DNA of 64,000 nt. It comes from Panopea generosa. Its lineage: Eukaryota > Mollusca > Bivalvia > Adapedonta > Hiatellidae. The notes under the pieces were generated by a model. That model saw only the letters and a program-made list of their open reading frames with translations. It did no database searches and had not been told where the DNA came from. The DNA is taken from the NCBI GenBank assembly GCA_029582155.1, contig CM055908.1, positions 18,019,406-18,083,405 on the forward strand. The letters are read 5' to 3'. This document shows, in pieces, positions 45,540 to 57,589 of this stretch (position 1 is its first letter; every line of letters starts with the position of its first letter). The position numbers and the translations under genes were made by a program.

Positions 45540-45800
45540 TCGGTCGGTCGGTCGGTCGGTCGGTCGGTCGGTCGGTCGGTCGGTCGGTCCGCACTTGCCC
45601 GGGGTACATTGTGGGTTGTGTTGTGAGTACAGAATGGGATTGTGGGGTGCGTTGGACTTGTGGGTGTACAAAACATCAACCCACAAGTCCAATATGTGTA
45701 TGGAATGAAATATTGGGTTAAGTCCATTTTTTTTTTCATTTTTTACACATTTTTCTTTTTCTTTTATTATACCAATTTTCGTTCTTTTTTAGTGTCATCA
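45540..45800 (-). repeat. Dispersed repeat with (GGTC)12, inverted copy of 1-230
   Basis: A pure GGTC run (45540-45590) is followed by the reverse complement of the repeat at the window start: ACTTGTGGGT, GTACAGAATGGGATTGTG, a T-rich tract, and CTTTTTTAGTGTCA. Confidence 0.75.
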
Positions 45801-45934
45801 CGGTTGGGTCTCAAGGTTTGTGACATTAGGGTTAGAAAGAAAATAGGTTTTGTTGTGTTTTATGGAAAAAAAAGATGTTTTTATAACAGATAAAAACCAA
45901 CACCCATAACATCCCTCTCATGAGTCTGTCCATC

Positions 45935-46860
45935 CGGCCGGCCGTCCGTCCGTCCGCCCGCCTGCCCGGTTTTAATTAAAATAAAATCCTGTCCAATGGT
46001 CTGATGCTAGAGTGTCCGTGGTAGAGCATTGAACCCCATGATGGGACGGTAAAAATCAACACCTCCTCACTGAATACCAACGGAACCTAGCCCCTTTCTT
46101 TGAACAAACTTGAAACCCTATTCATAGAGATCATTTAAACCAAATATAAACAAATCTGGTCATTCGGTTTTTGAGAAAAAGGTTTTTTAAATTTCACAAG
46201 TGTATCCCTTTAAGGCCCGTGCTGACCCTTCATTGATATTAATTCCCCTTAAAAGGACCCAGCCTCAACAATGCTCCAGACATCAGTATGATTGGAATAA
46301 CGCCAAAAAAGGATAAGAAAAACATAATTTATTGTTTTCTTGTTTTCCCATACTATTCCTTTGTAAAAATCAAAGTGCCCTTACTGAGCCCCGATGGATC
46401 CTAGACCCTTTTTTTTGAACAAACATAAAAACTTCTAGACATACGGACTATTTATACCATATATAAACATATTTGGCGGGTTGTCCTTGAGAAATATAAT
46501 TTTTTAAATGAAAATTGCCCTATGTTAATCTGATAAGTTCCCGGGGCGGGGCCAATTTTGACTCTAGGGTCACGGCTTGAATAAATCTTAGAGAAACGGA
46601 TTAGGTGATACTACATACAAAATATCAAAGCACCAGATTTTGCACTTTTGCAGAAGAATATTTGTGAAATATTGGGGTAAAAAACTGATAAGACGCTCGG
46701 GGCGGGGCCAAATTTTACCCAAGGGTCATGATTTGAACAAACTTGAGAGAGCACCATGTAACAATGCTTCACATGTTATGAAGATGACTGGTCGATAGTA
46801 GGTGTCAAATGTTCTAGATAAAAAATATCACAAATTGTCAATTACGGTTTTGTAGCCCTG
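45935..46860 (-). repeat. Decayed satellite with CGTCCGTCCG tract, inverted relative to intron 8
   Basis: A GGCCGTCCGTCCGTCCGCC tract at about 45938-45968 is followed by diverged units with TTTGAACAAACTTGA, CATTTAAACCAAATATAAAC and TCGGTTTTTGAGAAA. Its reverse complement matches the ACCGGTCAGTCAAAT..TTCATATTTGG units of 16433-18190. A SINE scrap (GGTAGAGCATTGAACCCCATGA) lies at 46020-46046. Confidence 0.65.
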
Positions 46861-47145
46861 TGTCGGGTTCATTGATTTATGTGGATACGCGTAGTATAAA
46901 CAGTGCGTTTAAAGAAACCACGACAAAGTAAATAGCACTTGTTTATTTTGTTCTAAATCATTTTCATGCCATCAAGGGCTTGTGGAAGACCCGATAACCG
47001 AGTCTTTGTTTCCTTAAATCATAGAAAATTAACCAGTATTTGAGCATTCTCATTCCCGCAAGTAACTGATAACTTTCTCCTTTGAATCAGTGTTGAGAGA
47101 TGAATGACAACGAGACGCGATATCGTATATAGCAAACATCACGGA

Positions 47146-47222
47146 GTCTGGCGGGAGGAGATTCGAACTCATGACCAAGGATTAATTGTCAGACGCGCTA
47201 CCGACTGAGCTAACTGGGTCAT
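47146..47222 (-). mobile_element. tRNA-like sequence, SINE head or tRNA pseudogene
   Basis: The reverse complement has TAGCTCAGTCGGTAGCGCG and GAGTTCGAATCTCC, good A and B boxes, with about 75 nt in total. The acceptor ends do not pair fully, so it is probably not functional. Confidence 0.5.
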
Positions 47223-47884
47223 GCACACAAATGAACCTTACCTGTCATAGACTTCATTTATGTTCAATAATCTATATTTGGTGACTATAAAGCCTGCTAC
47301 AGCATGTTAGAAATATTGAAAAAGTGAACTTTTAAAAAACGATAAGCGTAACTTTTGTTATTTATTGAAACTCTTAGGCATGTTGAACTTACAATTTCAG
47401 TTCGAAAAAAATCTTAACTCGGCGTTCGCATGTTCTTATTTCTTTTCTTTCACTAAAAAAGTAAGTCATTTTTAACATTATTTGAAACCTAATACTTTTC
47501 GCCTACAAAGACATGAATGGCCATTATAAATATGATTATATGCATTCGGTATGAAGTCATTCTTCTAGACAAATGTAATCAATAATGTTCAAAAAGGTTC
47601 TATTAAACATAACAAATAGTGATAATAACCGTCCATTTATGTGTAATTGAACATGACGTGAAAATAAAAAGTAATGCGTTACTTCTCCTCCTGGTTCAGC
47701 TAAAAGTGCAACAGAACGATGACACGGTTTTAGATAAGTATGATAGAAATATAAACCACGGTGTTGATTTACATATTTTTCTTTCAATAAGTTCGGACAA
47801 TATAATGGAATTTGACTTAATGACTCGCTTAGTATTTATATCAGCTGAGGACGATTTATGATTTACCGATAGACGCGTACATAG

Positions 47885-48062
47885 GCTATATTGAAGCGGA
47901 TTAAGAAATCTACGTTCCGAAAATCGCCGGTTCGAGCCCCTCCCAGCTAGGAATTTGATTGCCTTTTATTAACTACAAAAACTCTTTGGTATTGTTTTCT
48001 ACCCAGGAAGCGAACGCGAGAGCGATTTACATTTGCACAAGACGCTTGTAACACTTAAACAA
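47885..48062 (+). mobile_element. tRNA-derived SINE, family 3
   Basis: B box CCGGTTCGAGCCCCTCCC, then CTTTGGTATTGTTTTCTACC, CAGGAAGCGAACGCGAGAGC and CACTTAAACAAT. Its body resembles the 3' part of the SINE at 63783. Confidence 0.5.
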
Positions 48063-48202
48063 TGCTGTGTGATTGATACACCACATTGAGTGCCATGGAC
48101 TAGTTGTAAGGGCGTTGGGTAATCTCGTTTTAAAACAAAATAGTAATAATAACAAAATAAGTTTAACATTTTTTAAGTTTGATGACATTTTTAATGATCA
48201 GC

Positions 48203-48830
48203 GTTTCCGTGCAAAAAGAAACGTTCATGTTACCATCGTCGGCGTTAGTACAGTACTGTCTTCAAAAGGTCACTTTATGTAATCAACTGAGCGTCCCTGA
48301 TTCTAAATAAAGTTACATTTCTGGGCTTTCTTTCTTACCGGTGATTTTGTGATTGCAGTTTCAATGTCAATTTGCTCACGTCTGTAACTATGTAGCACGA
48401 CTGGTCCAGAACGGCATCGAGATGTCTCGGTTGACTTTAGATAATCCTTACTCTACGCATGACACTGAACGAACTTTCCGCACTGGCATGGTTATAAATT
48501 CAACCAGACCGGAAAGGTTTCCGTGCAAAAAGAAACGTTCATGTTACCATCGTCGGCGTTAGTACAGTACTGTCTTCAAAAGGTCACTTTATGTAATCAA
48601 CTGAGCGTCCCTGATTCTAAATAAAGTTACATTTCTGGGCTTTCTTTCTTACCGGTGATTTTGTGATTGCAGTTTCAATGTCAATTTGCTCACGTCTGTA
48701 ACTATGTAGCACGACTGGTCCAGAACGGCATCGAGATGTCTCGGTTGACTTTAGATAATCCTTACTCTACGCATGACACTGAACGAACTTTCCGCACTGG
48801 CATGGTTATAAATTCAACCAGACCGGAAAG
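48203..48830 (+). repeat. Perfect 314-bp tandem duplication
   Basis: GTTTCCGTGCAAAAAGAAAC starts copy 1 at 48203 and copy 2 at 48517. The two 314-bp copies read identically as far as I can check by eye. A third, diverged partial copy (GTTACCGCTCAGGTTAGTAAAGCACTGTC) follows at about 48868. Near-identity implies a recent duplication or gene conversion, or an assembly duplication. Confidence 0.93.
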
Positions 48831-48905
48831 GACATCATGATATAGTGTACTTCACGTCGGAAGCTGTCATGGTTACCGCTCAGGTTAGTAAAGCACTGTC
48901 TTTCT
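48320..48905 (+). pseudogene. VWA-like exon debris
   Basis: After a TTGTGATTGCAG acceptor (48357 and again 48671) the frame reads VCNYVARLVQNGIEMSRL and STHDTERTFRTG, like the early part of a von Willebrand A domain. The duplicated unit also holds KRNVHVTIVGV, like the end of such a domain, just before a GTTAGT donor. After copy 2 the frame breaks (TGA), and a shifted frame continues DIVYFTSEAVMVTAQ up to GTTAGT. This suggests shuffled exons of a decayed gene. The assignment rests on weak motif likeness. Confidence 0.35.
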
Positions 48906-49004
48906 GTTGTGCCGTCAGCTGATGCAAAAAACACTGAACAAGGAAGCGGGCATGTGATATGAGTAGACGATCCACGAGCTCTGTCACAAGGCGGTCTTGT
49001 TACG

Positions 49005-49439
49005 AATATGCTTCAAGTAAACGGGGACATAATCAGCTTCAAACGTTCCCGCGATGTTGCTCGTGCTGAGCTGTTCAAGGCTTCGAAGGTTCTACATCGT
49101 ACACTTCAGCTTCCTGGTAGAGCTTGACCTATACAGCATCATCCTCACTCTCGGCACGAATCTGTGTGGTGAGCACATTGCTCTCCCGTGCCGCTTCAAC
49201 CAAATCGCTGCCTGCAATTTCTCGTTAAAAGGCATTTCAACCTGCGGAACAATGAAGTCAAACTTCAAGATGCTGCATCTGTAACTGCGCGTCTTGGAAT
49301 ATCCTTCGTGCTTTAACACTTCGAGTGAACTCACAATTGTAGAATGGGCTGATTTAAACGTATACAAGTAATCTGTCCGACTTGCACATCTAGTTTCACA
49401 AAGATTTTGAAGTCTGGTCCAGTATTCCATCAAGATCAT
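49005..49439 (-). pseudogene. hAT-type transposase remnant (THAP12/52-kDa-repressor-like)
   Basis: The minus-strand frame begins LMEYWTRLQNLCETRC and continues IVSSLEVL and ILKFDFIV, matching the LCETRW...IVxSLE...FQFIV pattern of domesticated-like hAT proteins. Near 49220 the homologous frame shifts (SDLVEAARESNVLTTQIRAE). An in-frame stop interrupts it (about 49130) before VYDVEPSKP and QHRGNV. Frameshift and stops make it non-functional. Confidence 0.7.
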
Positions 49440-49499
49440 TTTCTAACTCATTTTTAATGGAAATATACATTTTGCTGAACATATTTAACTTCGTTTGTG

Positions 49500-49630
49500 A
49501 ATCAAGTTATAACAAATCACGCTTGACGTCTTCCTGGTAGGTAGAACCAGTACTTAGCATATGCGTACAAGGTGTCTTGCTCAAGGATACCACATAGAGA
49601 CGTGGTGGAGGATTGAACTCACGACCTCCA
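49500..49630 (-). mobile_element. tRNA-derived SINE, family 1, partial
   Basis: The reverse complement has GAGGTCGTGAGTTCAATCCT (B box), CTTGAGCAAGACACCTTGTA, CTAAGTACTGGTTCTACC and GACGTCAAGCGTG. The 5' head and 3' end are incomplete. Confidence 0.7.
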
Positions 49631-50135
49631 TTAATATATGGGTAAGTATAATATCAAATCGGTGTAATCATAACGGTTAGTTACGTTGTGTTTATGGAAT
49701 CTATGGATAAAAGAAAAATGTATTTAAAAATAGAATCTAAAAATAAAGCAAAATTGGTCCATTTGCCTCTTTTGTGAAAAAGAATGGTTCTTGTTATAGG
49801 CTGTTATCAGTAAACATGCAAATATATACACAGCAATGTGATATAAATGTGTAATAAATAGGTTTAAAATATGTATTGATATGTTTTAAATATAATCTCT
49901 TATAATTCTTTATAGAATGGCATTGCTAATTTTTAAATATAATGTTTTATATAATGATTATGTAACGTGTTAACCATGATGAGACTTAAATAAAGAAATA
50001 GCATCCGTTTAGTTGATTTCACCTTTCTCCTCCGTCAACATTCATTTTTCCAATGTCTCGTTATCTTATAATAGCATGTGAATGGTTTGACAAGAAATGA
50101 AAAATTACAATTTTTTTTTGTAAATTTGATAGCTA

Positions 50136-50260
50136 TTAATGACGTATTCTCCAGTACATAAATGATGTACTATCCCGTATAAATTGACGCACTCTCCCGT
50201 ATAAATTACGTACTCTCACATATAAATGACGCACTCTTCCATATAAATGACGTACTCTCC
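50136..50260. repeat. Short tandem repeat, about 26-28 bp
   Basis: (A)TAAATGACG.ACTCTCCC GTA units, about five copies, directly left of the large hairpin. Confidence 0.7.
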
Positions 50261-50384
50261 CGTAGTTTAAAATATGTTACGTATTTTGTACTATTTCTTG
50301 CCGTTGAAAGGTTTATTTCGTCACCGATTATTCAACTAAAGGGCAAGAAATAGTACAAAATACGTAACATATTTTAAACTACGG
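50260..50384. repeat. Hairpin with perfect 43-bp arms
   Basis: The left arm 50260-50302 (CCGTAGTTTAAAATATG...TTTCTTGCC) and the right arm 50342-50384 (GGCAAGAAATAG...AACTACGG) are exact reverse complements, with a 39-bp loop. This could be a MITE remnant or a recent inverted duplication. Confidence 0.95.
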
Positions 50385-50605
50385 TGATTGTGATAAATAG
50401 AAACCCATTATGTTAATCATTATGTTCGTATCATTAAGTACTATTTAATTTATTGAACACGGATAATAGGGTGGGAAAAATGGCAAGGTGTGTATAAAGT
50501 TTCGCATGAGTACAGTTGTAGAATTGATCCGTAGTGCACTTAAAATGGTTATATTTTTGTTTATACAAACTGGCATCAAGTCTATATCTCATCTTAATAT
50601 ACATT

Positions 50606-50670
50606 TAGTAAAACCTGTGTAAGTGGCCACCTTTATTAAGCAGCCACCTGTCTTAAGCAACCAAATTTTC
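50606..50670. mobile_element. Partial copy of the MITE at 10402-10575
   Basis: AAACCTGTGTAAGTGG.CACCT.TATTAAGCAGCCAC.TGTCTTAAGCAACCA matches the left third of the intron 4 element. Confidence 0.75.
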
Positions 50671-50761
50671 TATTATACTAGAATTATAAACATTTGACAA
50701 CTTTACTTGTGAAGCACTGTTATGGTAGATATTTTAGGAGAATAAATGAATAACGAATGCA

Positions 50762-50840
50762 TGGACGAATGAATGAATGAATGAATGAGTGAGTGAGGGA
50801 GGGTGAATGAATGAATGAATGAATGAATGAATGAATGAAT
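50762..50840. repeat. (GAAT)n microsatellite
   Basis: Two GAAT runs separated by a GAGT/GAGG segment. Confidence 0.92.
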
Positions 50841-50978
50841 GTTTGACGATTCGCTAACGCATAAATAAGCCATTTTATACATGCACCAGGCGGTGGAAAA
50901 TCTGGCATATCATCTAACCATAAAACACGGACAAGCTTTATAAGCTGTCATAAAAATGCAGATAAATCATTAAAAAAA

Positions 50979-51060
50979 GTCGAACCTATGACCTCAACGG
51001 TGAGAGGTAATTGGTCGTTAGACAGCATAGCTTCATGACCACTCGGCAGCGAGAGATCTC
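50979..51060 (-). mobile_element. tRNA-derived SINE head (Ser/Leu type)
   Basis: The reverse complement has CGCTGCCGAGTGGTCATGAAG (type II A box) and TGAGGTCATAGGTTCGAC (B box). It is the likely full-length relative of the half-head in the 44-bp minisatellite. Confidence 0.6.
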
Positions 51061-51304
51061 CTATACAGAGGTTAGCACACACATGTATATGTCCATCATA
51101 TGGGCGATGTTTAACGTCACTGTTACACGTCACTGTTATAAGTCGCTGTTATAAGTCACTGCTGTTATCCGTGATTTCAATATCATATATACACCGTTTG
51201 TCAATAAACACATATTTTCGATTTTATTTAATTGTCCCACTGCCTTCACTCTTGGATTGGTCAAAGGCCCTGTCTTAATATAAAGTACCCCTGGCTGCTG
51301 AGAT

Positions 51305-51347
<43 letters not shown>
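51305..51347 (+). repeat. Uninterrupted run of 43 G
   Basis: A homopolymer with strong G-quadruplex potential. The exact length may be a sequencing or assembly artefact. Confidence 0.9.
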
Positions 51348-51348
<1 letters not shown>

Positions 51349-51429
51349 GGGCCCATTTCAGTTCAAAACACTTTATGCGAAAAGGAACTGTGGTTACATA
51401 TTAAGATTTATATTCAGAAGTGTGAGGTC

Positions 51430-53270
51430 TTCCACAACGAATAAATATGTTTGCTGTATGTATAAGCAGTAATGAGATGAAAGTGGCGTTCGTCCTATAA
51501 AGAAGCAGAAAACACTAGAAAAACACTCGACGGTTACTAGCTGTTCAAGTACGGCAAGTTTATTTTAAAAAAAAGTAAATATACTGTGGGCCTGTGTTTG
51601 ACTACATAATTTAAAGGGGCCAGAGTTCCTGGCCTTCTGAGATTCATACTTGAACAATGTTTGTTTTTTCAGTTACAATAGTAAATCACATATACTTGCT
51701 TTGAAGTTGCCCGCCTCTAACCCCTTGAAATCTGATATTAACGCTGCATTGGCCTATCTGGGGTTTCATGGTCACTTAAAGCATTATCTTTTTATTATAT
51801 GAAGGTAAACAACCGGGATGTATTTAAAGACATGAAACAGTTAATCATACCAACATTAGAAACAATGGTTTATCAATATAAGAAACAGGTCAGGTTCTCT
51901 GGGATTTCTAATGGGTTACCCGTTAAAATCTCAATTAAAACAACTGATTTAAAGAAAAATACTTCCATGAGGTAGAGTCGGTAATGATGAATAGAAATAC
52001 GAATTTTCATTTGGGATAGTATATTGCTATGAAAGGCCACTTCATCTAAAACATAAACTGTATCCTATGGTTTGATATGTGTATATATTGTGTATATAAT
52101 TACCTTTTTTTTATTAACCTGGTTACTTATAGGCCCAATGGGCCGGGTGCCATATAATTTTATTAACTGTATATATGTATGTCACAATGATAAACAATAT
52201 ATTTATCTTATACGCACAAACGTATTTTACCACACATAAAATCATGGCTAAAGTTGTTGTTTACGGCATTCGCTTACCTTTTGTGTACAGTATACACAGA
52301 CACATGTGTTCTGTTTACTAGCCGGATGCACTCGTTCATTCATCGATCAGTTGGAAAGCAGTCCGTCTGGTACACAATAAATATGAGTTAGGTCATTGTG
52401 TTTCAGATTGTTCAAGGGAAAGGATACCAGCTTTAACAGTAAGTAAGATTGAATTATTACGAACAATTAAACAGATTGGCTGTTTAGATTTAGTCCGTGT
52501 GTGTATCAATATACGTGCGTGTGTTTTATGTATGTTACGTAATACACGCCGGGTTTTGTTTATGTAAATTAATGACTAAAGAAGATACGTGTATGACGCA
52601 ATCTTGGTCACAGTGACCTGGTGACATGCTGTGGTCAAGATTTGACTACGGCAGAGTGCAGAAGATTTCAATGAAATAGATTTTTTATTGTGTATCTACT
52701 TTCTCTCATTCACTTTTGTATGGTTATATAAATGGACAATGCTAAATGTCAACGGCCGACGGTTCAATTAAAGAATAAGTCTCAGGTCTTCAATATATCG
52801 TCAAGCAACTATACCGGCGTAAAATAGATGACAATGCTAATCTTATATTTAATTGTGAACAATATGTCGTTTGGTGACACGAATCGGTTTTTATGAATGC
52901 TGCGGATGCGTTATCTACTGAACACGCGTGAGTTATGTTTTCCTAGTATACTTCACATAAAACGAAAGGCGAATACCAAGTAGCAGCGAAATACCGCAGC
53001 GTATGTGGCGGGTTAAGGATTTAAATTGACATAGCTAAAACGTTATTATATAACGAAGCATGAGATAAATTAATGGAATGAAGTCCTACTTAGTTACGTA
53101 CATGTAACACGAGTTTAAACCCATTGTCCTAAAGCTTAACTAAGGAATTATCTAGAGAGATAGAGAGCTTTTCTATGGATCCTTGGCTTAGCCGAGCGAG
53201 ATGTTCGAATCCCGTATGACTCATATCAACATTTAAATTTGGTAGACCAAGTTCCATAAATGACCCATGA
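51430..53270. other. No recognised gene
   Basis: Ordinary AT-rich sequence without a supported gene or repeat. Confidence 0.5.
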
Positions 53271-53276
53271 TCAACA

Positions 53277-53452
53277 ATTACGCGTGGTCCAGTGGTAGAG
53301 CATCGAACTGAGGATGTGACAGTCGTGGGATTGATTCCACACGGCGTAATGCGGCGTTCTTGAGTAAGACACCGGTCCTACCCAGTAAGACATTGAGCGT
53401 GATTAGTATAAAATGTAATAACTTATTTCAAAATCGAAGTTAGATAAACATG
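53277..53452 (+). mobile_element. tRNA-derived SINE, family 1
   Basis: A box GTCCAGTGGTAGAGC, B box GGGATTGATTCC, then TTCTTGAGTAAGACACCGGT, a deletion in the middle, GACATTGAGCGTGATT and tail AAAATCGAAGTTAGATAAA. Confidence 0.78.
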
Positions 53453-53459
53453 TTTAAAC

Positions 53460-54880
53460 TTAACTTATGGCTAATGCAGAAATTCTTAATGTATAGGTAA
53501 AGTACCACTCATGAAAAACTCTTACTGGAATTTAAATTTACTAGATAACGTGTGCCAAACTTTTTAAAGTTGGTATGACCAGTTTTTGCTCATGATAAAA
53601 TCTCAAGGAATCAATTTGTTTGATGAAGTTTTCTGTATTACATAATTTATTGTCAACAGTTCACTCAGTGTCAGTTATTGTGAATTGCCAGCATTTATTT
53701 CGTAACGTGTCCCCTGTGATTCTTAACTGCAACAATGACTTGTCACACTTCAGTTCATTTGGACGAAAGACGAAAATTAATGGGACGTACTGTACTTAAA
53801 GCGTCTCATCAAAATGATTTAAAATTATGTATTACGACATTTCTTCGTTTTATGTTATCAGGTGCAGTTGTATATGAAATTTGAGTACTTTGTATGCACG
53901 TGTGCGAGAACCTTTCACGTGTATAATGAATTTGTTTGTATGTGTGTATATGTTTCGACGAGATACTCTATGTATAGGTGTAATAAAATGTATGTTCTAT
54001 GTTCTTATCCGTCCATTTGTAACCCAATATATGTCTTTTGCAACTGTTGTTAACTGTGGTTACTTGCTATATATCTTTGGTAACTTTATGTAACTAACTG
54101 TTTATCAACGATTCTTACAGGCATTTTGTCCATTTGTAACCCTCTATACTAGGGTTACTTATTGTATGTTTTTGGAAACTACAGGATTATTTGGTATATT
54201 GTCCTTAATAAGCACAGGAAGTTATTACACAATTTTTATGATATGTTGTCCTTCATTAGCATAGGAGTGTGATATTTGGCTCTCTGCAGCTGCACTGCCC
54301 TGGGGCAAATGTTTGTGATTTATGATAGATAGATAGAATAGATAGTTTGGATCAATAAGTTAAATAGCCAATCAAAATTTAGCTTTAGATTGCACAGATA
54401 TGTGTACGCTAAATGCTTTTAAAATCAAGCATAGTTTTCTGAGGATTTTATAAGCGAGTTCAGAAAAAAATAATCAGACATTTCTGGTGTTTAACATTCG
54501 TTAAGGAATTTCTTCTATAGTTCCTTACTTTCATTGTAGACAAAACTGGTTAAGTCAATATCTACTTCTTGTGTTACTTAATTCTTATTTAAAGGAGAGT
54601 ATTATCTGTGTTTAAAGTGGTGGATTTAGTTATCTACATGTCGACAGGTATTTAAATATAATATTTTTAAAGATGTTTTTGTTATTGTGATCTCCATATA
54701 ATTCTGTTGTGCTGTACAGCTAAACAGAAGCACCAACACAAAACACTGTACATGTAGACGAGAGAAAATAGATAATACAATTGATTATTTCATTCATCTT
54801 TTTTATATTTTAATAGATGGATGCTTTAAAGTAAATGAATAATTTCGCACTAACATCACACTCAACATCATCAACAGCAG
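53460..54880. other. No recognised gene
   Basis: AT-rich. A short GATA run occurs at 54325-54342. Nothing else was recognised. Confidence 0.5.
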
Positions 54881-54884
54881 CAGT

Positions 54885-54923
54885 ATCTTAACCATTCACA
54901 CTGGCATCACATACATTATCATT

Positions 54924-54954
<31 letters not shown>

Positions 54955-56470
54955 ACATCACCATTCACACTAACATCACACACTACATCATCATTAGCAG
55001 CAACATAACCATTCACACTAACGTCACACACTACATCATCATTAGCAACAATATCACCATTCACACTAACATCACACATATCATCATCATCATCAGCAGC
55101 AACATAATCATTCACACTAACGTCACACATTACATCATCATTAGCAGCAACATAGCCATTCACACTAACGTCACACACTACATCATCATTGGCAGCACAT
55201 ACCATTCACACTAACATCACAACACTACATCATCATTAGCAGCAACATAACCATTCACACTAACATCACACATAGCATCATCATCATCAGCAGCAACATA
55301 ATCATTTACACTAACGTCACACACTACATCATCATTAGCAGCAACATAACCATTCACACTAACGTCACACACTACATCATCATTAGCAGCAACATCACCA
55401 TTCACACTAACATCACACACTACATCATCATCAGCAGCAATATAATCATTCACACTAACATCACACACTACATCATCATTAGCAGCAACATAACCATTCA
55501 CACTAACGTCACACACTACATCATCATTAGCAGCAACATAACCATTCACACTAACATCACACACTACAGCATCATTAGCAGCAACATAAACATTCACACT
55601 AACGGCGCACACTACATCATCATTAACAGCATTATAACCATTCACACTAACGTCACACACTACATCATCATTAGCAGCAACATAACCATTCACACTAACG
55701 TCACACACTACAGCATCATTAGCAGCAACATAACCATTCACACTAACGTCACACACTACATCATCATAATCATTAATATCAGTTGAACACCACCATTCAC
55801 ACTATTATCATTCATCAGTATCATCAGCAGTAGCAAAACCACTTTCCACAATAACATTACCTACAACAGCATCACCATTCACACTAGTGTCACACATATC
55901 ATTATCAGCAGCAGCAGCAATATCACTATTCGCACTAACATCACACATTTCATTATCAGCAGCAGCAACATAACCATTCACACTAACGTCACACACATCA
56001 TCATTAGCAGCAGCAGCAATATCACTATTCATACTAACATCACACATATCATTATCAGCAGTAGCAACATGACCATTCACACTAACGTCACACATATCAT
56101 CATTAGCAGCAGCAGCTTTATCACTTTTCATACCAACATCACTCATATCATCATTATCAGCAGCAGCACAAACCATTCACACCAACGTCACACACATCAT
56201 CATCATCAGCAGCAGCAATATCACTATTCATACTAACATCACACATATCATCATTATCAGCAGCAGCACAAACCATTCACACTAACATCACACATATCAG
56301 CATTATCAGCAGCATTAACATTACCATTCACACTTACGTCACAATCACTTTTCACAATTACAACATCTACAACAGCATCCCCATTCATACTAACGTCCCA
56401 CACATCATCAGCAGCAGCACTATCACTATTTATACTAACAGCTTACACATTAGCATCATCATCAGCAGCA
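54885..56470 (-). repeat. 48-bp minisatellite with open 16-residue repeat frame
   Basis: CCATTCACACTAAC recurs every 48 bp (for example 54962, 55010, 55058), with 45- to 51-bp variants rightward. On the minus strand 55217-55756, 54888-55205 and 55808-56176 are open and read CDVSVNGYVAANDDVV repeats. Because 48 is a multiple of three, an open frame persists by itself; frame breaks near 55205 and 55770 and no splice context argue against a working gene. Confidence 0.9.
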
Positions 56471-56639
56471 GCAAGGACTTGCATAGAAGGAAAGGAAACT
56501 TGCACCTCCTGACTAAATATTGATGAAATAGCACACGAAGGATTCATAGTTTGCCAATTAATCATTCCTAATTCGCAGGCAACTGATTTCTTGTACATAA
56601 ACAACTGATTTCATGTACACTGTATAAAATAATCTTGAA

Positions 56640-56780
56640 TTAAAGGTACTGAGCGGCCGGTATTGGAACCTGGAAAATCCGGCCCCATTTCAAAACGGTC
56701 ATGGAGAATCCGACTCCAAAATTATCCGGCCCCTGGAGAATCCGGCCCCATTTACCATGGTCTTTCCGGCCCCACTTTTT
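56640..56780 (+). repeat. Short tandem repeat with GGAGAATCCGGCCCC
   Basis: GAATCCGGCCCCATTT-type units occur four to five times, with 20-40 bp spacing. GC-rich for the region. Confidence 0.65.
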
Positions 56781-56799
56781 TAAATTTTTTAGCAGTATT

Positions 56800-57580
56800 A
56801 GGATTATTTATCATTAACAATACATACATAATATGTATATGCTTACATTGAAATATTTATGAAATACACATAAACACGGTAAACTTGATAATTTGTGTCT
56901 CATATCAACAATTTTTTTATACATCACAATTATTGAAACTGTGGAAATGTAACATTGGAAATCAATTTGCTTTTGATTTTGTAAGATATTATTAACATTC
57001 AACATACTCTACATTTAATTTCAACACGAAATATTGAATACAAAATTTAAATACAAAGCCTTAAGGATAGATTGTACACCTTTGAAATACTCGTATGAAA
57101 TATAATTTATTCTGTTTGCAATAAAGTTATTTACATCACAATACTTCAATTTTGCATGATCATTCACACCCTGCGAACATTTGCACAGTAATGTTTAGTT
57201 GTGTCCCATAGCAATTTGAATCGTAAGCATTTACATACACAAATCACGTAATTGTCTGCTGAACTTTGAACTGACAGTCTAATGAATTTTAAACAGAGAG
57301 CTATTTAGCTTATTATGTTACTACATGATATGGGCGATATGGAAAAAATACCCGAAACTAAATATATAATTTATTGTTAACGCTAGTGATAATGCGATAT
57401 TTTAGAAAACAACTTAAGCTATCATAATGACAGAAAGACGAAATTAAAATATGATTGACAATTTTGCCTCAGATTACCACAAATATTCAAAATAGAATGC
57501 ACTTCAACCATTTACAAAATGTCTTTCAAAAATAAAGACTCATGTAAAGGTTTGCATAAATACATGCCATTTTACAATTA
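56800..57580. other. AT-rich stretch without recognised genes
   Basis: Nothing recognised. Confidence 0.5.
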
Positions 57581-57589
57581 CAATACAAT

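Noticed and set aside
49054..49284. Plus-strand 76-residue frame
   Set aside because: Antisense to the better supported hAT remnant on the minus strand.
53862..54093. Two overlapping plus-strand frames rich in Cys/Tyr/Val
   Set aside because: AT-rich chance frames in different phases without splice signals or homology.
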